From the NCBI GenBank assembly GCA_028386065.3, contig JAKUCV010000968.1:62427-126426 (forward strand): a stretch of DNA of 64,000 bases. The letters run 5' to 3'. Under the pieces are notes generated by a model, which saw nothing but the letters and a program-made list of their open reading frames with translations, had not been told where the DNA came from and ran no database searches. Within the stretch, counting starts at the first letter, position 1. Each line of letters opens with the position of its first letter. This document shows positions 21,290 to 33,259 of this stretch, piece after piece. Source of the stretch: Turnera subulata. Lineage: Eukaryota; Streptophyta; Magnoliopsida; Malpighiales; Passifloraceae. Position numbers and translations under genes: made by a program.

Positions 21290-23139
21290 TGCCGCACCCT
21301 CCAACCTTCATTCGTTTTCCTTCTCACTCGATCTCCTCTCCTCCTTAATGAAGCGTCGTCGCCACTGCTCATGTGAGGAGGTTGGTTTCGAGGCACTGGG
21401 TTTGGGCGGAATCGCGGGGGCGAGGGTCGGGTCATCGTCGCTGCCTTCACTGGTAAGCCTCCGTTTTCGTTCTCTTTTTCTTCTTTGTTGTTGATGGTCG
21501 TGTTGGGCCTAATCGAGCAATTGCTTTGTTGGTGTGGGTGGTTCGGTGTTGTTACTGTTGGCTCGGTTTAATTGATTCGGATGTGTTAGTTGTTGAACTG
21601 TTGGCGGCGGTGATGTTTCTTAATGTTGGTTGTGGTGGTTGCTGCAGTTGTTGTTGGTTCCTGCGGGCTGTGTGTTGTGGGGTGGTGGTCTCGGTCGGCA
21701 GAGGCTGTGCAGAACCAGTGTCCGCGAGTCTCTTCTCCGGCAGAGGTGCTTCACTGCTTGGGTTCGTGTGGGTTGGCTGTGGATAGATTCCGGGCAGCTT
21801 GAGGTGTTTTCCGGGTAAGGTTCGGACTAACTCCTTCCCCCTTCAATTCGGTTGTAACCTGTAGGTGGAGTTTTGTGTTGAATTTTGTGTCGGGTTGTTG
21901 TTCAATGGTGGCAGGTTGGTTGTGTTTTCGTTCGGGAAGTTTTTGGTGTTTTTCCGGGGAGGCTGACCGAAATCCGGCGAGGCTCGGGAATTTTCCGGCG
22001 AACAGAAATCTTCGCGGGTTATTAACGGTATTTATTCCGGGTTAAGACTCGGTTTTGTTTGTACATAAATTAATGTTATCGGCATATGTACAATTAAATT
22101 CAAAGAGAGTTAGCGGAATACCGTGTGCGGGGATGTGAGTGTGTGTGGCCGGAATTTACGGACACAGGTAGAACCATAGGCAGGGAACATTTGGGCTCGG
22201 GAATGACCTTAGAACGGTATTTAGGAAAAACAGGGCCCAGGCTCAACTAACTAACTTTAAAGACCTTAAAACTTTGATGGACCTTAAGATATGGGCTTGA
22301 GGCCCAATGGCATAATTGGTTAGATAGTGACTTTAAGGAATGGGCTCTAAGCCCAAATTCATAATGGGATTTATTGTGGACTTGAGGAAGTGGGCTTTAG
22401 GCCCGGGTAATTGTCTTGGACTTAGATGGGCTTAAGCCTTGTGAACCTTAGGACCTGATTTGTTGGGTTTAGGTGAGAGAACACCTTTGTTGGGCTTAGA
22501 CCCTGAAACCTCATAATCTACTAACTAGGGTCGGGTTTTACCCGGTTTAGCATTTAGTTATCATGCATGCACGGTTTGGTTGAAATTGTTTTGTAATTAT
22601 TTGTGTGTGTCGGTATTCAGGAACGGGTAATACCTCGAGAGCTGGAGGATCTGTCTAGGGGAAAGCTCCACAGGAAAATCGTCGTTGAGGTGACTTTATA
22701 AGTCTTTTTATGTTCGTTTGCATGTGCTTGTTAGTTTGGTTTGTCTGAGATACATGCCTTGTTTGCTAACATGCCATGATCTGTATTGTGTGCCTCTGTA
22801 CTACTATTTGTTAGACGAGTATGATTTGTTTAACTGTTATGAGTTATAACATGAGATATGATTTTGGGTGATCTGTGTGATGTGGTGTGGGTTGGAAACC
22901 CAGATGATGATTTTATGAATAGTTCACACAACCCTGATAAATCATAACTTTTTGGCACACATGAACTCCTAAGTATGAATAAGAATGATAAACTATAAAA
23001 GATATACTACTGTGTGCCGATGACCGGTTGGTTCGAGCGGGAAGTGATACCCCTCGGGATTGCATTTGGGATAGCATGGTATATGCGGTTTAGCATATGA
23101 GTCAGTGATGACCGGTTCTACCTCCCCCTTTCTACCTCC

Positions 23140-23197
<58 letters not shown>

Positions 23198-23926
23198 GGT
23201 TGTATTTGGGCTATATGCCTGGTTATATTGGGCCTACGCCCTGGTTGTCTCATGAGACGGGACCGAGCTCGATGCACACAGTAGGGGGCCCTGAATAATA
23301 AATATAATAATATAATTAACACACAAACAGATGTAAAACATACTGTCTACTTTTATGTGTTGGCATGTTGGTACTAGTTATTGTGTATTAGCTTACTTGT
23401 GCTTGTTTCTCTATACTCCTTTCGGACTTGCTTTGCACTCCTACATAACTAGATTTATACTGCTCACTGAGTAGGCGACTCACATTATCGCCACCGTTGT
23501 TTTTCAGACTCTTAGTTAGCGTGTTGTCTCTCTTCCCTTCCGGAGTACGGACGTGGATATCCCAGCAGGTAGCTGTGCTCTTTCACCCGGTTGGATCCAT
23601 AGAGTCGACATGCATATCATTTTCTTCTCTTGTTTTATTTTGTCTTTATCTTCCACTGCATTGGATTTTGTTGAGATGTCGTTCTTGATTTTGATTACAT
23701 TGTCGGCGGGTTGCCGGGGTTTGATACTGGATGTTGTTTCGGCTGTTTGCCGGGTTGATTTATGGCTTGTTAAGTCGGTTTACTCTTTTTCTTTATGATA
23801 TCTCGGTTTCATAAGATTTTTAGATATTGTTTTGGTGTTGGATTTTGTGTCCCGGGTTTCAGGAGCATTTTGGTAAATTCCTTTTGAATAAGTATTTTAT
23901 TTGTAAATTGGGATACGGGCGTGTCA
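21290..23926 (+). repeat. 3' LTR of gypsy A, second part
   Basis: The sequence resumes after B with the same CT/GC-rich context and is the reverse complement of the matching part of the B LTRs. It ends GGGCGTGTCA at 23926. With 9469-9933 it makes a 3.1-kb LTR. No LTR coding function is claimed. Confidence 0.92.
23140..23195 (+). repeat. (CT)n microsatellite in the A LTR
   Basis: An almost pure run of CT dinucleotides about 55 bases long. It is the expanded counterpart of the shorter GA tracts in the B LTRs. Confidence 0.9.
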
Positions 23927-24310
23927 AATGGTAAGTTAATGTAGGTAATCAAAGAAAAGTCGGCTATCACGTTATAGGCTCAAAGAGGGTTTATCGAGGG
24001 ATAATACTACTAGGTAGGTTTCTTGTTGGCCTCCGTTCTTGAGCAAAGAGGGCCTAAATCATATCCTTTATCGAGCATCCACATGAGAAATTCGCTTTGA
24101 AAAGGCCTGGCAATTTGTTCTAGGATGTAGATGTTGACGTCAAGATTTTTCAAAAGACTTGCATAGGGAGTTTGGGAAAACAAACGTCGGGTTAAAAAGT
24201 TCAAAACTCCAAGAATTAATCATTGGTCATCCATCAATAAAATTCCGACAATTGGTGGATTTAAAAAAATCAGTTTTTCACTCATGGTGTCCTGCAGGTA
24301 TGATTTTCAA
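23927..24310. repeat. diverged inverted copy of 27060-27530
   Basis: The stretch with GGCTCAAAGAGGGTT, GGGCCTAAATCAT, AATTCGCTTTGAAAAG and TTTGTTCTAGGAT matches the reverse complement of 27060-27530 over several hundred bases with indels. No coding frame is conserved. Confidence 0.7.
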
Positions 24311-25130
24311 TCAATTCAGTTTATGGCTGTCAAGAGTCTTAGACTTAGGCTTTGTTTTACTTCAAAAACGATTGGTGGAAAACAGGATGGAATATACTCG
24401 CAAAACATGTTCCTTTTCTTTGAAAACAATCTCTTTTTTCAAGAAAACTCAAGATTCAACAAAGACGATACACCTTTGCTCGATTTGTTTGATTTGAAAA
24501 ACATGTGATGCAATGTTCAATGTATGCAAATGGAGATTCCCTAAAACAAGGTAGACCAACTGGACATATATGTCAACTAGGGCAACAACACCAAAAATTT
24601 ATCATCGGCTTAGATACGTATACTCACATCTCTAGGATTCTTTTACCTGACTCATTAATTTACACTACACAATATTGCCCCTAAGCAGAGTTAGCACGGC
24701 GGTCCCGCTATTTACACATACTGAAATATCGAAATAAAAATGCTCTATTTACACATGCTGAAATACACAACAATCATCGCACAAAATGCACATACCACTT
24801 ATTGTTTCATTATGCATGAGATGCTCAAGGTATGCAGCTGGTTGGGGGCTAAAAGACTGCCGCTAAGGAATAGTTTGGCCTACTCACATATGATAAAGGA
24901 TATCGCGTGAGGTCCGGGGCCCATTAATCCCTATCATTGCTTGAGCAGCGAGAAACCGGTTCACACAAGCCACTATCGCTTAAGGAAAACATTGTAGCGG
25001 ATTTGGATCCCCTGGCCCTCTTACGGTAAGGGCTTCACAAAATTTATCATGAATGCAAGGCACTTATGATGACACATAAAAAGACACACAAAAATCCAAT
25101 GATTGCATAAGGTTTCTTGAACCCTCTAAG

Positions 25131-25148
25131 TCCCTAGCAGAGTCGCCA
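25131..25148 (-). promoter_or_regulatory. primer binding site, tRNA-Arg type
   Basis: The minus strand reads TGGCGACTCTGCTAGGGA two bases after the LTR end. This is the tRNA-Arg primer site used by Ogre-type retrotransposons. Confidence 0.8.
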
Positions 25149-25910
25149 GCTGTGAATACCCGACCCAAAATCACTTAGGCCTATTAACCTTTCCTTTACA
25201 CCTTCTTCATAACCATCATCCAACATCTTTGGAGTCGCCACCTAAATTTTATTAAGGGACAAAAACTTGGGAAAAACCCTTCATATGACTCCATTTAGGC
25301 AACTGGATAACGAACCAAAGATGCTGGACCCGGGGATTCGTCATGGTTGGGAAGGTGTTAGGCACCCACCCATGTTGGGGCGAAACTTTGCGCAATTAGA
25401 GAATTTTGTATGCCTAGTGCAAGTGTGCAAGTGTGAGCACCAAAACACATAATAACTGAATATTAAAAAGAAAGGGGAGAAGGAAAAGATTGGGTTTGAG
25501 TTTCCACCACTAGAAACCACCTACGTACCCCGGCGACCGGGTTCAAAGCCCATGTAGTTCTTGACATGGCATCACAACAGTCACATCATCATCAACATCA
25601 ACATCTCAAAAATAATTGGTCAGACAAAAAGGGATTAGGATTACCTCTTGTAGCCCTCCTCTAGCTCCTTGGTTTGGATTGTGCCTCCCACACAACTTCC
25701 TCCCACTCCTCAACTCAATCTTGGAGTTCTTCTTGATTTTCTCCTTTTGCTGCCTTCATTGGATGATGCTACCCAAGAAATTCGGCCAGAGTTTTGCCTA
25801 TGGAACTATTTCTTAACCTTGGAGAGATAGAGTTTCTCCAAGCTTCAAAGCTTTATGAAGAATGTTTGTATAATAGCCTGTGTGTCCTTTGAAATGTGAG
25901 GGGAGGGTCC

Positions 25911-25918
25911 TATTTATA
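25911..25918 (-). promoter_or_regulatory. LTR TATA box
   Basis: TATAAATA on the minus strand, inside ACTATAAATAGGACC, roughly in the middle of the Ogre-like LTR. Confidence 0.55.
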
Positions 25919-26044
25919 GTATTCTGGGAAGCGTAGGGGCGTGGACCAACTTAATGATCAAGGTAATGGCAAAAAATCTGGGCCAAAACTGAGTAGAATC
26001 AGATTAAGGGCGAAAATCAGGGAGAAAACGCGTTTCTGGGTGTG

Positions 26045-26155
26045 CATGACCGCCATGGCCGGCGGTCATCCTATGGATGACAGCCAGGCCGAGCGGTCAT
26101 GGGTGGAAGACCGCCCAGGCCCGGCGGTCATCCTGAGAAGACCGCCGCGCCTACG
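26045..26155. repeat. GACCGCC/GGCGGTC inverted motif cluster
   Basis: In about 110 bp the motifs GACCGCC and GGCGGTC (or one-base variants) alternate at least seven times and can form several nested hairpins. GC content is far above the flanks. Confidence 0.8.
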
Positions 26156-27059
26156 CATCTCACCCGTTCTTTCCTTTTTCGCTCCCGATTCTCCCCTAAT
26201 TCCTCCCCGATTGATCCTACCGCGTAATTAACCCTTAGACTGTCCAGAATCTTTTGCTTTCTTGATTACTACTCCTCTCAATCATCTTCTAATTGACTAA
26301 TTACACATTGATTCTTCATTTTAAGCAAAAATCATACCAAAAATATTCTTGCTATTAAGGAATGATTTAACTCTGATTTTTCACGAAAATCAGAGCTAAA
26401 TTTGTCTGCAAGCAAGGTGTTAATGGGCTGTGCAACTCTGAAGAAAAGTCCATACCTTATTAAATTGGACCCTTATATTTATCTTCAACCCAAAAATAAA
26501 CATAATTGGGTTTAATAAATAAACAAGCCCAAATTTAATGAGATAAAATACATTTTAGCAATTTAGTCCTTAACATGTGCTATGATTAAATCGTCTCATT
26601 AATCCTAGGCATATAAAAATCTTAATTACTATAACGTATAAATTCTACTAAAATTAAACCCCATCCATGCTTTAACCCAAGACTAACTCATCAATCTTAT
26701 GATTCAAACGTGTCTGGAGTCTATTCTCAATATAATTTTCATGCGTCAAATTTGGGTGTTCACACAACCGAGTGGTCTACCTCTAATGAGTAATCTTTAC
26801 TTTGAGAATTGACGGAGTGATGTGATCTAACACATGGATGTTTCTTTGTTGTCATTGGCTGCTATTCCATTTTCATTTTGGCCTTAACTTTTGCCTAGGC
26901 CGCCCTCTCGGGTTTTCAACCTAGCAGACTCCCCTTTTCCTTTTTTTTTTCTTTTTTCCTTGTGGGGATAGCAACATAGACACAAAATATTGAGGTCTCT
27001 CAATTTTTCAAAAACATTGATAAAAAAATAAAAAAAAAAGTTTTCAAAAACACCAAAAA

Positions 27060-27530
27060 AAAATTTTTTTGTTTCTCAAATCGTTTTCAAACCCACCAGT
27101 CTATGATCAAGATGGACTTTGTTGATGGATAACCAAGAAAGTTACTTTGAGTTTTCAAACATTTTCTTTGATATGCAAGAAGTTTGACTTTTGATTGATC
27201 TTGTGTTCATGCTTAGTTATGATGAATTCGTGCAAGTTTGAGCATTCTTTGCTTAACATTTTTCGACACCCTATGCATTATTTTTCAAAATTTTGACGTC
27301 CACATTTATATCCTAGAACAAATTTTTAGATCTTTTCAAAGCGAATTTTTTTTCATATATGCTCAATGAAAGAGATGATTTAGGCATTCTTTATTGAAAC
27401 CAATAAGCCAAAAAGCCTACCCTTTACCACTATCCTATGTTTAACCCTTTTGAGCCTAAATCATAATAGCCAATTTTTCTTTCTTTACCCACATTTACCC
27501 ACCGTTAACCCTTTGAAACTTTATGGCTAT
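27060..27530. repeat. diverged inverted copy of 23927-24310
   Basis: It holds CGAATTTTTTTTCATATATG, GATGATTTAGGCATTC and TTTTGAGCCTAAATC, which match the reverse complement of the segment 3 kb to the left. Similarity is patchy but in consistent order. Confidence 0.7.
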
Positions 27531-28392
27531 CATTCTTTTCTTTCATTATCCATATTCTTTCTCAAGATTCCTTAAGTAATTTTTGTTATGTATTTTTATC
27601 AAGACTTTTTCAATGATCAATGTAATTGAACCTCAATTTTCACATCCAAAAAAGTTTGTGCATTGAAGATGTTTGCACTTGCAATTATTTCAAGTATGTT
27701 ATGGAATGTCATGCGCACATAAAAAAAACGACAAAATTCAATTCAAAAAAAAAGGAGAGAAAAAAATTCAGAAAAGTCCAAAACGAAAAGGATGTTGCGC
27801 AAAAATAAGTCAAGTGTTCTTGAAACAAGTTGAATTTCTTTTGATCATCACGTGATGGATGTTATTTCAAGACTTGCACTTTGAGCAATCTTTTCAATCT
27901 CTTGATGATGCACATTGCATTCTTTTTTTAAGTGAATTTTTGAACTTTGATTTCCTATATATACCTTTTCTTTGATCAATCCTTACCCAAAACCCCATTA
28001 CAACCCTTTGTAAAGTCCTATTGATATTTTTTAGAGTGTTTATTCATAATAGTGGAGTTAAGTTCTGGAATTTGCCTATGGGACTTGTTTTTTAAATTTT
28101 CATTACGTCAATTCATTCTTACATGCATATTGGTAGTTGATTTTTGTTACGTGACTTATGTGAAAGCTTGTGCGGGTAAGTCCGACTATGGCATGGAAAC
28201 TTTTTTCAAGAGAATTTCTTTCTTTCTTGGCATTTGTTCTTAAAAATTTTCATAAGCTCTTTGTGATTATCTTGGAAGTCCTGATATGAATTCTTTTTGA
28301 TTGTGTGATTTGGTGGAGATTTTCAAAATCCTCATTTGGTTTGTTTTGTTTTATTTGCTTGAGGACAAGCAAAGTTTAAGTTTGAGGAGATT

Positions 28393-30166
28393 TGATATGC
28401 TCTAAATATTACCACTTTTTATGATGGTTTTGAAAGGCTTTTACTATATTTTCTATGTCAATCATCTGTATAATCTTTATATTATTGTGTGTTTTCATGC
28501 ATTGTATCAATTAGTACTTCAATATTGCTGATTAAGTGTTTTTACAGGTGAAAATCGATTTTTATTAAAGAATGGAGACTATTTCAGCCAAGTTTGGAAA
28601 CAAGGTCCAAAATAGGACACTTTCTGTAGTGAGCACCGCTGAGTATTTCAAAGATTTCAGGAGTTCTAGATATCGAAATTGAGTGAAACCAGTTGGAGAT
28701 GAAACTAGGCTTCCATAGCTTTCTAGGAATATAAATTTCATAATTTGTAGACGTGTCTACTAGGAGAAGCACTCAGTCGATTCCAGCCCAAGATACAGAT
28801 TTTTCTGTGCCGGCCCAGGCCTAGTTTTTTGATGATATCTTGAGCTACCAAAGTCCAATTGAAGAGTTCTTTTTATGAAACAAATGCTGAGAGCATTATC
28901 TAGAATTTTGTAGAAGAGCCCAACACCATGTTCGGATTTCTTCTAATCGATAAGTGCCGTGCAATATTCGGGTCAGAAAACAGACAAAAGTCCAACTTGG
29001 AGTACAAGTAAAGAATTCTATTCCAATTCAAAGAAGGAGACCCATGGACGACCTCCAGCACCAAAACCACTATAAATACACCTCTTGGGGCGTCATAATT
29101 AGGAGGCCAAGTTCAGAGGGTAAAGCTCTGCCAAATTGTTTAGGGTTTAGGTTATTCACACTAGTAAGGTTAGGGTTTCTTCTCTTTCTCTCTATTAGGT
29201 GGTGTCGATTCCTATAGCAAGGCTCAAAAATTATCCCCCTCAACTTTCCAGCAAGATATTGAAGATCCAGAGGAAAAAAATCATCAGTTTTAAAAGCACA
29301 AAATTCGAGATCAAGGGGCAGCAAAAGTCGACACCAATCTTTCTGCATAAATCGACTACACCTTCTCCTTTATTCGGTTTTTCTGTTATTTGATTCCATG
29401 ATGAATTCTTGTGTTGATTTAGTTTTTATTATTTTTATGAGAAACTAATATCTTAATCTAGGATTAGGGATGTAGCCAATTACTCTTATGCTTTATAATT
29501 TTATTCGGATATTGTTCTTGGAATCTGTTGTGCTTGTTTGATCTATGTGTGCTGAATTGTTTGTTGCTTGATTAGCTACCAAGTTTACATTAGTTTAGAT
29601 CTGAATCTTTGTTGATGGCGACATGCGAAAACTGAGTTGTTGATTAGGTTTTAGATCTGAACATCATAGATTGATTAGAAGACTAGAGATGCGAAAGCTG
29701 ATAGTTATTCTTAAGGTTGATAAATTGTTTGTTTAACGAATTTAGTTACAAACTGTGCTAGTGAGAACTAGGTAGTTATGGACAGAATAATTGATTCAAT
29801 ATTCGAGAGCTGAGAGTTAATACTTTAATACAATTAGCCTACAATAATCAATAGACATCCAAGATTATAACCGGATATATTATTTGCATAAGTAGTGATT
29901 GCGTGAATCCCGAACTCCTATGTTGTTTTCATTATTGCTTACTAGACATAAGTCACCCCTGCCGATTTTATTTCTTTTATTTTTATTTTTTAATTTCGAT
30001 TTTAGTCTACCAACTCTCATATAATTTTAATCTTCCTAAATAATCACAAGTTGTTATTGACGTAGTACTTAAACTGTTTTATGTGGGATCGACCTTGATT
30101 GCTATAACAGACACTGTGCACTTGCAGGTTAATCGTAGTGTTTAGTGTGGGTTAAAAACGCTATCA
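28393..30166 (+). repeat. LTR of the Tat/Athila-like element
   Basis: The ends are TGATATGC (28393) and GCTATCA (30166), an inverted TGATA/TATCA pair. The end region has GTGGGATCGACCTTG and the TAATCGTAGTGTTT block common in this group. A TATA box is at 29071. Confidence 0.75.
29071..29080 (+). promoter_or_regulatory. LTR TATA box
   Basis: TATAAATACA in the middle of the LTR, at the usual U3/R position. Confidence 0.55.
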
Positions 30167-30199
30167 ATGTTATTTTTCCTTTATGTTGATGCCAAAAGA

Positions 30200-30640
30200 G
30201 GGAGAAATTGGTTGTGTTTGTGTTGATTATATGCAGGATAATCAGGAAAACACTGTGAAAATGTGGTTGGTGGTTTCTGTTAAAACCATGATTATGTGCA
30301 GGAACAGTGTGGATATGGTTTTTGTTAAAAACCACACTTTGATTGATTATGCAGGGATTATAGAAATATGGTTGTTGTTAAAACCATACTTTTGATCAAT
30401 CTGATTAGTTTTATGCAGGAAGTGTGGAAATGCGAAATCTGGTTCATATTAAAACCACACTTTTGATTGTGATATGGTTTTTGTTAAAACCAAAACTTAT
30501 AAATATGAATGCTGCTATACTTCATGTTATGTATACATTCGAATGATCTTTTATGCAGACCAAAACTTATAAATTATGAATGTTGCGCTACTTCGTGTTG
30601 TATATACATTCGACTGATCTTTTATGCAGAAAATGAAAAC
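30200..30640 (+). repeat. tandem repeats with GTTAAAACCA motif
   Basis: Units with ATATGGTTTTTGTTAAAACC, a phrase TTGATTGATTATGCAGG and, at the end, two copies of a unit of about 70 bp with ACCAAAACTTATAAAT and CATTCGACTGATC. The order is irregular and no frame is kept. Confidence 0.75.
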
Positions 30641-30877
30641 CAAAGGGGGAGTTTCTAGCTAAGTAAGCCAAGATAAAATTTTACAGGGAAATCTTTAGGC
30701 CAAAATGGCCCAAGGTCGATATTGCTTGAAAATTTTCTTATCCTTGCTGAATTGCAAAAATGTTTTAGAAAGGGAAAGTACCAAAACAGGGGGAGCTTTT
30801 AAAACTTTTGAAAAATATTTTTAACCCTTGTTTCAATGAAATCAACACTAATTTGTTATCATAAAAAAGGGGGAGAT

Positions 30878-31930
30878 TGTTGGCCTAAACTTGGGTTAAT
30901 CACCTCTTAATACTAAATTGTGATTTAATCATGTTTAGTCATGGTACATAATTGTGCTTTGATGATTAACAAATTACATAACAAGAATGCTTTGAGTTTT
31001 GCCTTGTGTTGATTTTAGCTTACAAGAGGAAATATGGTTTCTGATAAACTATATCGCAAAAACCACGCTAGATGGTTTTTGTTGCAACAATATCTAGGAG
31101 CTGTCACTTTCAACTTTTCTAGCAAGTTGCATGTGGTCCTCCAAACATTTAAAACCCACTTCCAACGGCCTGAATTGGTGATCAAGTTAGAGGGAAGATT
31201 TTATGGAAGTGTAGATGACTTTATCACCCAACTCCTACTCAACTCATGAACGTGGTCCAGACTTTCTATTTCTGGAAATACTTTGCAACCAAGGAGTTGA
31301 CATGGCGCAATGGTCCCAATTTAAAGTAATTAAGAACTGAAGTCAGCTAGGAGTTCAAAGAGCCATTGTAGCTACTTTCCTCCCAACTTAGTTTCTATAA
31401 AGAGGGTCTATAATCCCTCTGGAAAATCATCCTAACTATTGTGCAAAATCTGAGTTCATACTTGTGCTTACAATTGTAGTTTCAAAATCTAATTTTTATG
31501 TTCGTATTGTAAAACACATTCAAGGGTAGTTTGTAAGCAAGTCTTGGTTTAGATTTGCTAGGTACTCAAGTCTAGGATTAGATTTGTGGGTAGGTTAGAG
31601 CTTAGCCTGTGAAAAGCTTGTAAAGATTTGAGCTTAGCCTAGAAAAGCTTGTGTTTGTAAAGGTTAAGGTTGAACCCGCAAAAACCTAAACATAGTGAGT
31701 GTTTGAAATCCTAAAGGAAGGAACCTTTAGGTAGTGGAGGTACCTGGTGAGGGGGAACCACTCTAAATCTCTTGTGTTAGCTTTACCTTCCTCTCTTCAC
31801 TTGCATCCTTATGTTAAAACACTTACCAAGCATTACCCAGATCTGGTTCTTACAAAAACCATAACTTCACTGTCCGAAAAAGCTTAAACCCTAACTCACC
31901 CCTCCCCTCTTAGGCACTTTTGGGCTTACA
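30878..31930 (+). repeat. 3' LTR of the second Sirevirus-like element
   Basis: Begins TGTTGGCCTAAAC after the polypurine tract AAAAAAGGGGGAGAT and ends TTTTGGGCTTACA. The ends are imperfectly inverted. A TATAAAG box lies at 31396. Confidence 0.75.
31396..31402 (+). promoter_or_regulatory. LTR TATA box
   Basis: TATAAAG in the context TTTCTATAAAGAGGG, about 520 bp into the LTR. Confidence 0.5.
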
Positions 31931-32433
31931 CCTTATTTGGCTAGAGACTCGTGCTGATAACATGTTATAAATTGGGAAATGAAATTCACTATTGATGGAA
32001 TAATATAAGCTTGATCAAGGTAATAATACAACTTTGATGGTAATAATACAACTTTGATTATATTGATAATGGAGAATGATTAAATATAGGTGGAGGAAGA
32101 TTAAGAAGAGAGGTGTATGGAGATGAGAAGAGAGTGAAGTTTATGGTGGGATAGAAGTGTATGAATGTGAAGGAATGAAAGGGTATTCATAGTTGGAAAT
32201 GGGAGGATAAAAAGAAATAAGTATGATTAATTTTAAAGGATAAAATTAAAGAGATATTAGGTAAAGGAAGATAAATTAATATTAGGACAAATGAAATTAT
32301 GGAGGGCAATTAGCCAAAGAGATGATTCCAAATAGAACTTTAGTGTAGGGGTAAAATATTTACCGGAGATAAGTTCGGTACAATAAAAATAAATTTTACT
32401 GGATAGTAGCAATGACATTCACATAATTTATTT
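31931..32433 (-). repeat. probable minus-strand copia LTR with primer site
   Basis: Reading the minus strand, an LTR-like end TTATAACA is followed by TGTTATCAGCACGAGTC, a primer-site type seen in some plant copia elements and similar to that of the complete copia element at 49949-56068. Only about 30 bp of its internal region is left before the second Sirevirus-like LTR. The outer (right) LTR end was not found, so the right limit is approximate. The rest is AT-rich without coding sequence. Confidence 0.4.
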
Positions 32434-32690
32434 GAGTAAATCGCATATATAGGGTTCATACTTTTCCAAAAGTATCGTTTGGGGGTCTGTACTATTTCTT
32501 GTTCCTTTTACGGGTTTGTACTCTTATTTTTCGTTCCTTTCAGGGGTCTCGGGCAACGCCGCTGATGATGTGGACTGCCTGAGACCCCTAAAAGGGACGA
32601 AAAATAAGAGTATAGACTCGTAAAAAGAGTACAGACCCTCGAACGATGCTTTTGAAATAGTACGAACCATATATATATGATTTACCCCTT
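32434..32690. mobile_element. fold-back MITE, copy 1
   Basis: Two arms of about 120 bp are inverted copies of each other: GAGTAAATCGCATATATAGG and GTACTATTTC motifs on the left return as their complement on the right (GAAATAGTAC). The centre is short. A target duplication is not obvious. Confidence 0.75.
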
Positions 32691-33259
32691 CTCGGGTCGC
32701 TCGGGGAGGAGACACTGCTGCTACTATGAGCAATTTAATAAATTAAATTTGTATTACAAAAATTCAAAATATTTTATAATAAAAAATACATGGTGGACAA
32801 CGCATGCAACACACGCTTCTCACGCGCTGCCACATGTCAAAAAAAGAGGCGCGTGTTGACAGAGGCTTCTAATGGTTCGTACATCCCTCATGATGTTTCA
32901 TTAAGCATTTAACATTTCTAATTTATGCCAATTGACTCCTCAAGTTCTTCCAATAATGAATGAAAATGATCTGATAGACTTCAAATGCAGCATTTTCATT
33001 TCATTTTAATTAATTAAGGGGCAACTGCACGGTACCACAATGTCTGATAGACTTCAAATGAAAATGGTGTGATAGACTTAATACGGGGTACACTACAACT
33101 GGTGCCACATGGTAATTTTTGTGGGATCCATTAGAGCTTTTGAGAAATAAAGTGGAAACCATAACTTTTTTATTTGGCACTAATAGAATCATGATACTTG
33201 TCAAGTAGGCTCGACCGGATGGCTACGTCATCTCCCGGGCTACCCGAAGTGCATAAAAA
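32691..33259. other. spacer without recognised features
   Basis: No conserved coding frame, RNA gene or clear repeat end is visible. One short repeated phrase, GTCTGATAGACTTCAAATG, occurs near 32970 and 33040. Confidence 0.6.

Larger units (their letters stand above)
6496..23926 (+). mobile_element. Ty3/gypsy chromovirus A (Tekay-like), 3' part, interrupted by element B
   Basis: The left end is the insertion junction of the Sirevirus in pol. The element continues through RT, RNase H, integrase and a chromodomain-like tail, then a purine-rich tract and a 3' LTR starting TGTAACGCCCCGG at 9469. The LTR is split by element B (9934-21284) and resumes at 21290 until GGGCGTGTCA at 23926. Net LTR length is about 3.1 kb. 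The integrase-last order and chromodomain-like C-terminus fit the Tekay/Del clade. Gag, protease and 5' LTR should lie left of the window. Confidence 0.9.
23927..26764 (-). mobile_element. Ogre-like Ty3/gypsy element, 5' LTR and leader only
   Basis: On the minus strand an LTR (26764 to 25151) is followed by an 18-nt primer site matching tRNA-Arg, the hallmark of Ogre/TatV elements, and about 1.2 kb of leader. The leader is cut at 23926/23927 by the insertion of gypsy A. No protein domain of this element is in the window. The remainder should lie left of the window. Confidence 0.75.
25151..26764 (-). repeat. 5' LTR of the Ogre-like element
   Basis: The LTR ends are TGTGAA (25151) and TTCACA (26764). 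It includes the plant LTR segment GGAGTCGCCACCT near 25232 and GGTGTTAGGCACCC near 25354, a minus-strand TATA box and a GC-rich inverted-motif cluster at 26045-26155. Confidence 0.8.
26765..30166 (+). mobile_element. Tat/Athila-like Ty3/gypsy element, 3' noncoding region and LTR
   Basis: The 1.6 kb of noncoding sequence (26765-28392) contains TTAACTTTTGCCTAGGCCGC and ends TTGAGGACAAGCAAAGTTTA then GAGGAGATT, the usual 3' end and polypurine region of Tat/Athila-clade elements. An LTR follows. No protein domain is visible in the window. The left side is cut by the Ogre-like LTR at 26764. Confidence 0.65.
30167..31930 (+). mobile_element. second Sirevirus-like copia element, 3' end
   Basis: Noncoding 3' sequence (30167-30877) with several AAAGGGGGAG-type purine runs leads into an LTR. 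The repeated GGGGGAG tracts and the tandem repeats before the LTR resemble the end of the first Sirevirus-like element. No protein domain remains. The Tat/Athila-like LTR ends at 30166 at its left edge, so that element is inserted here. Confidence 0.65.
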
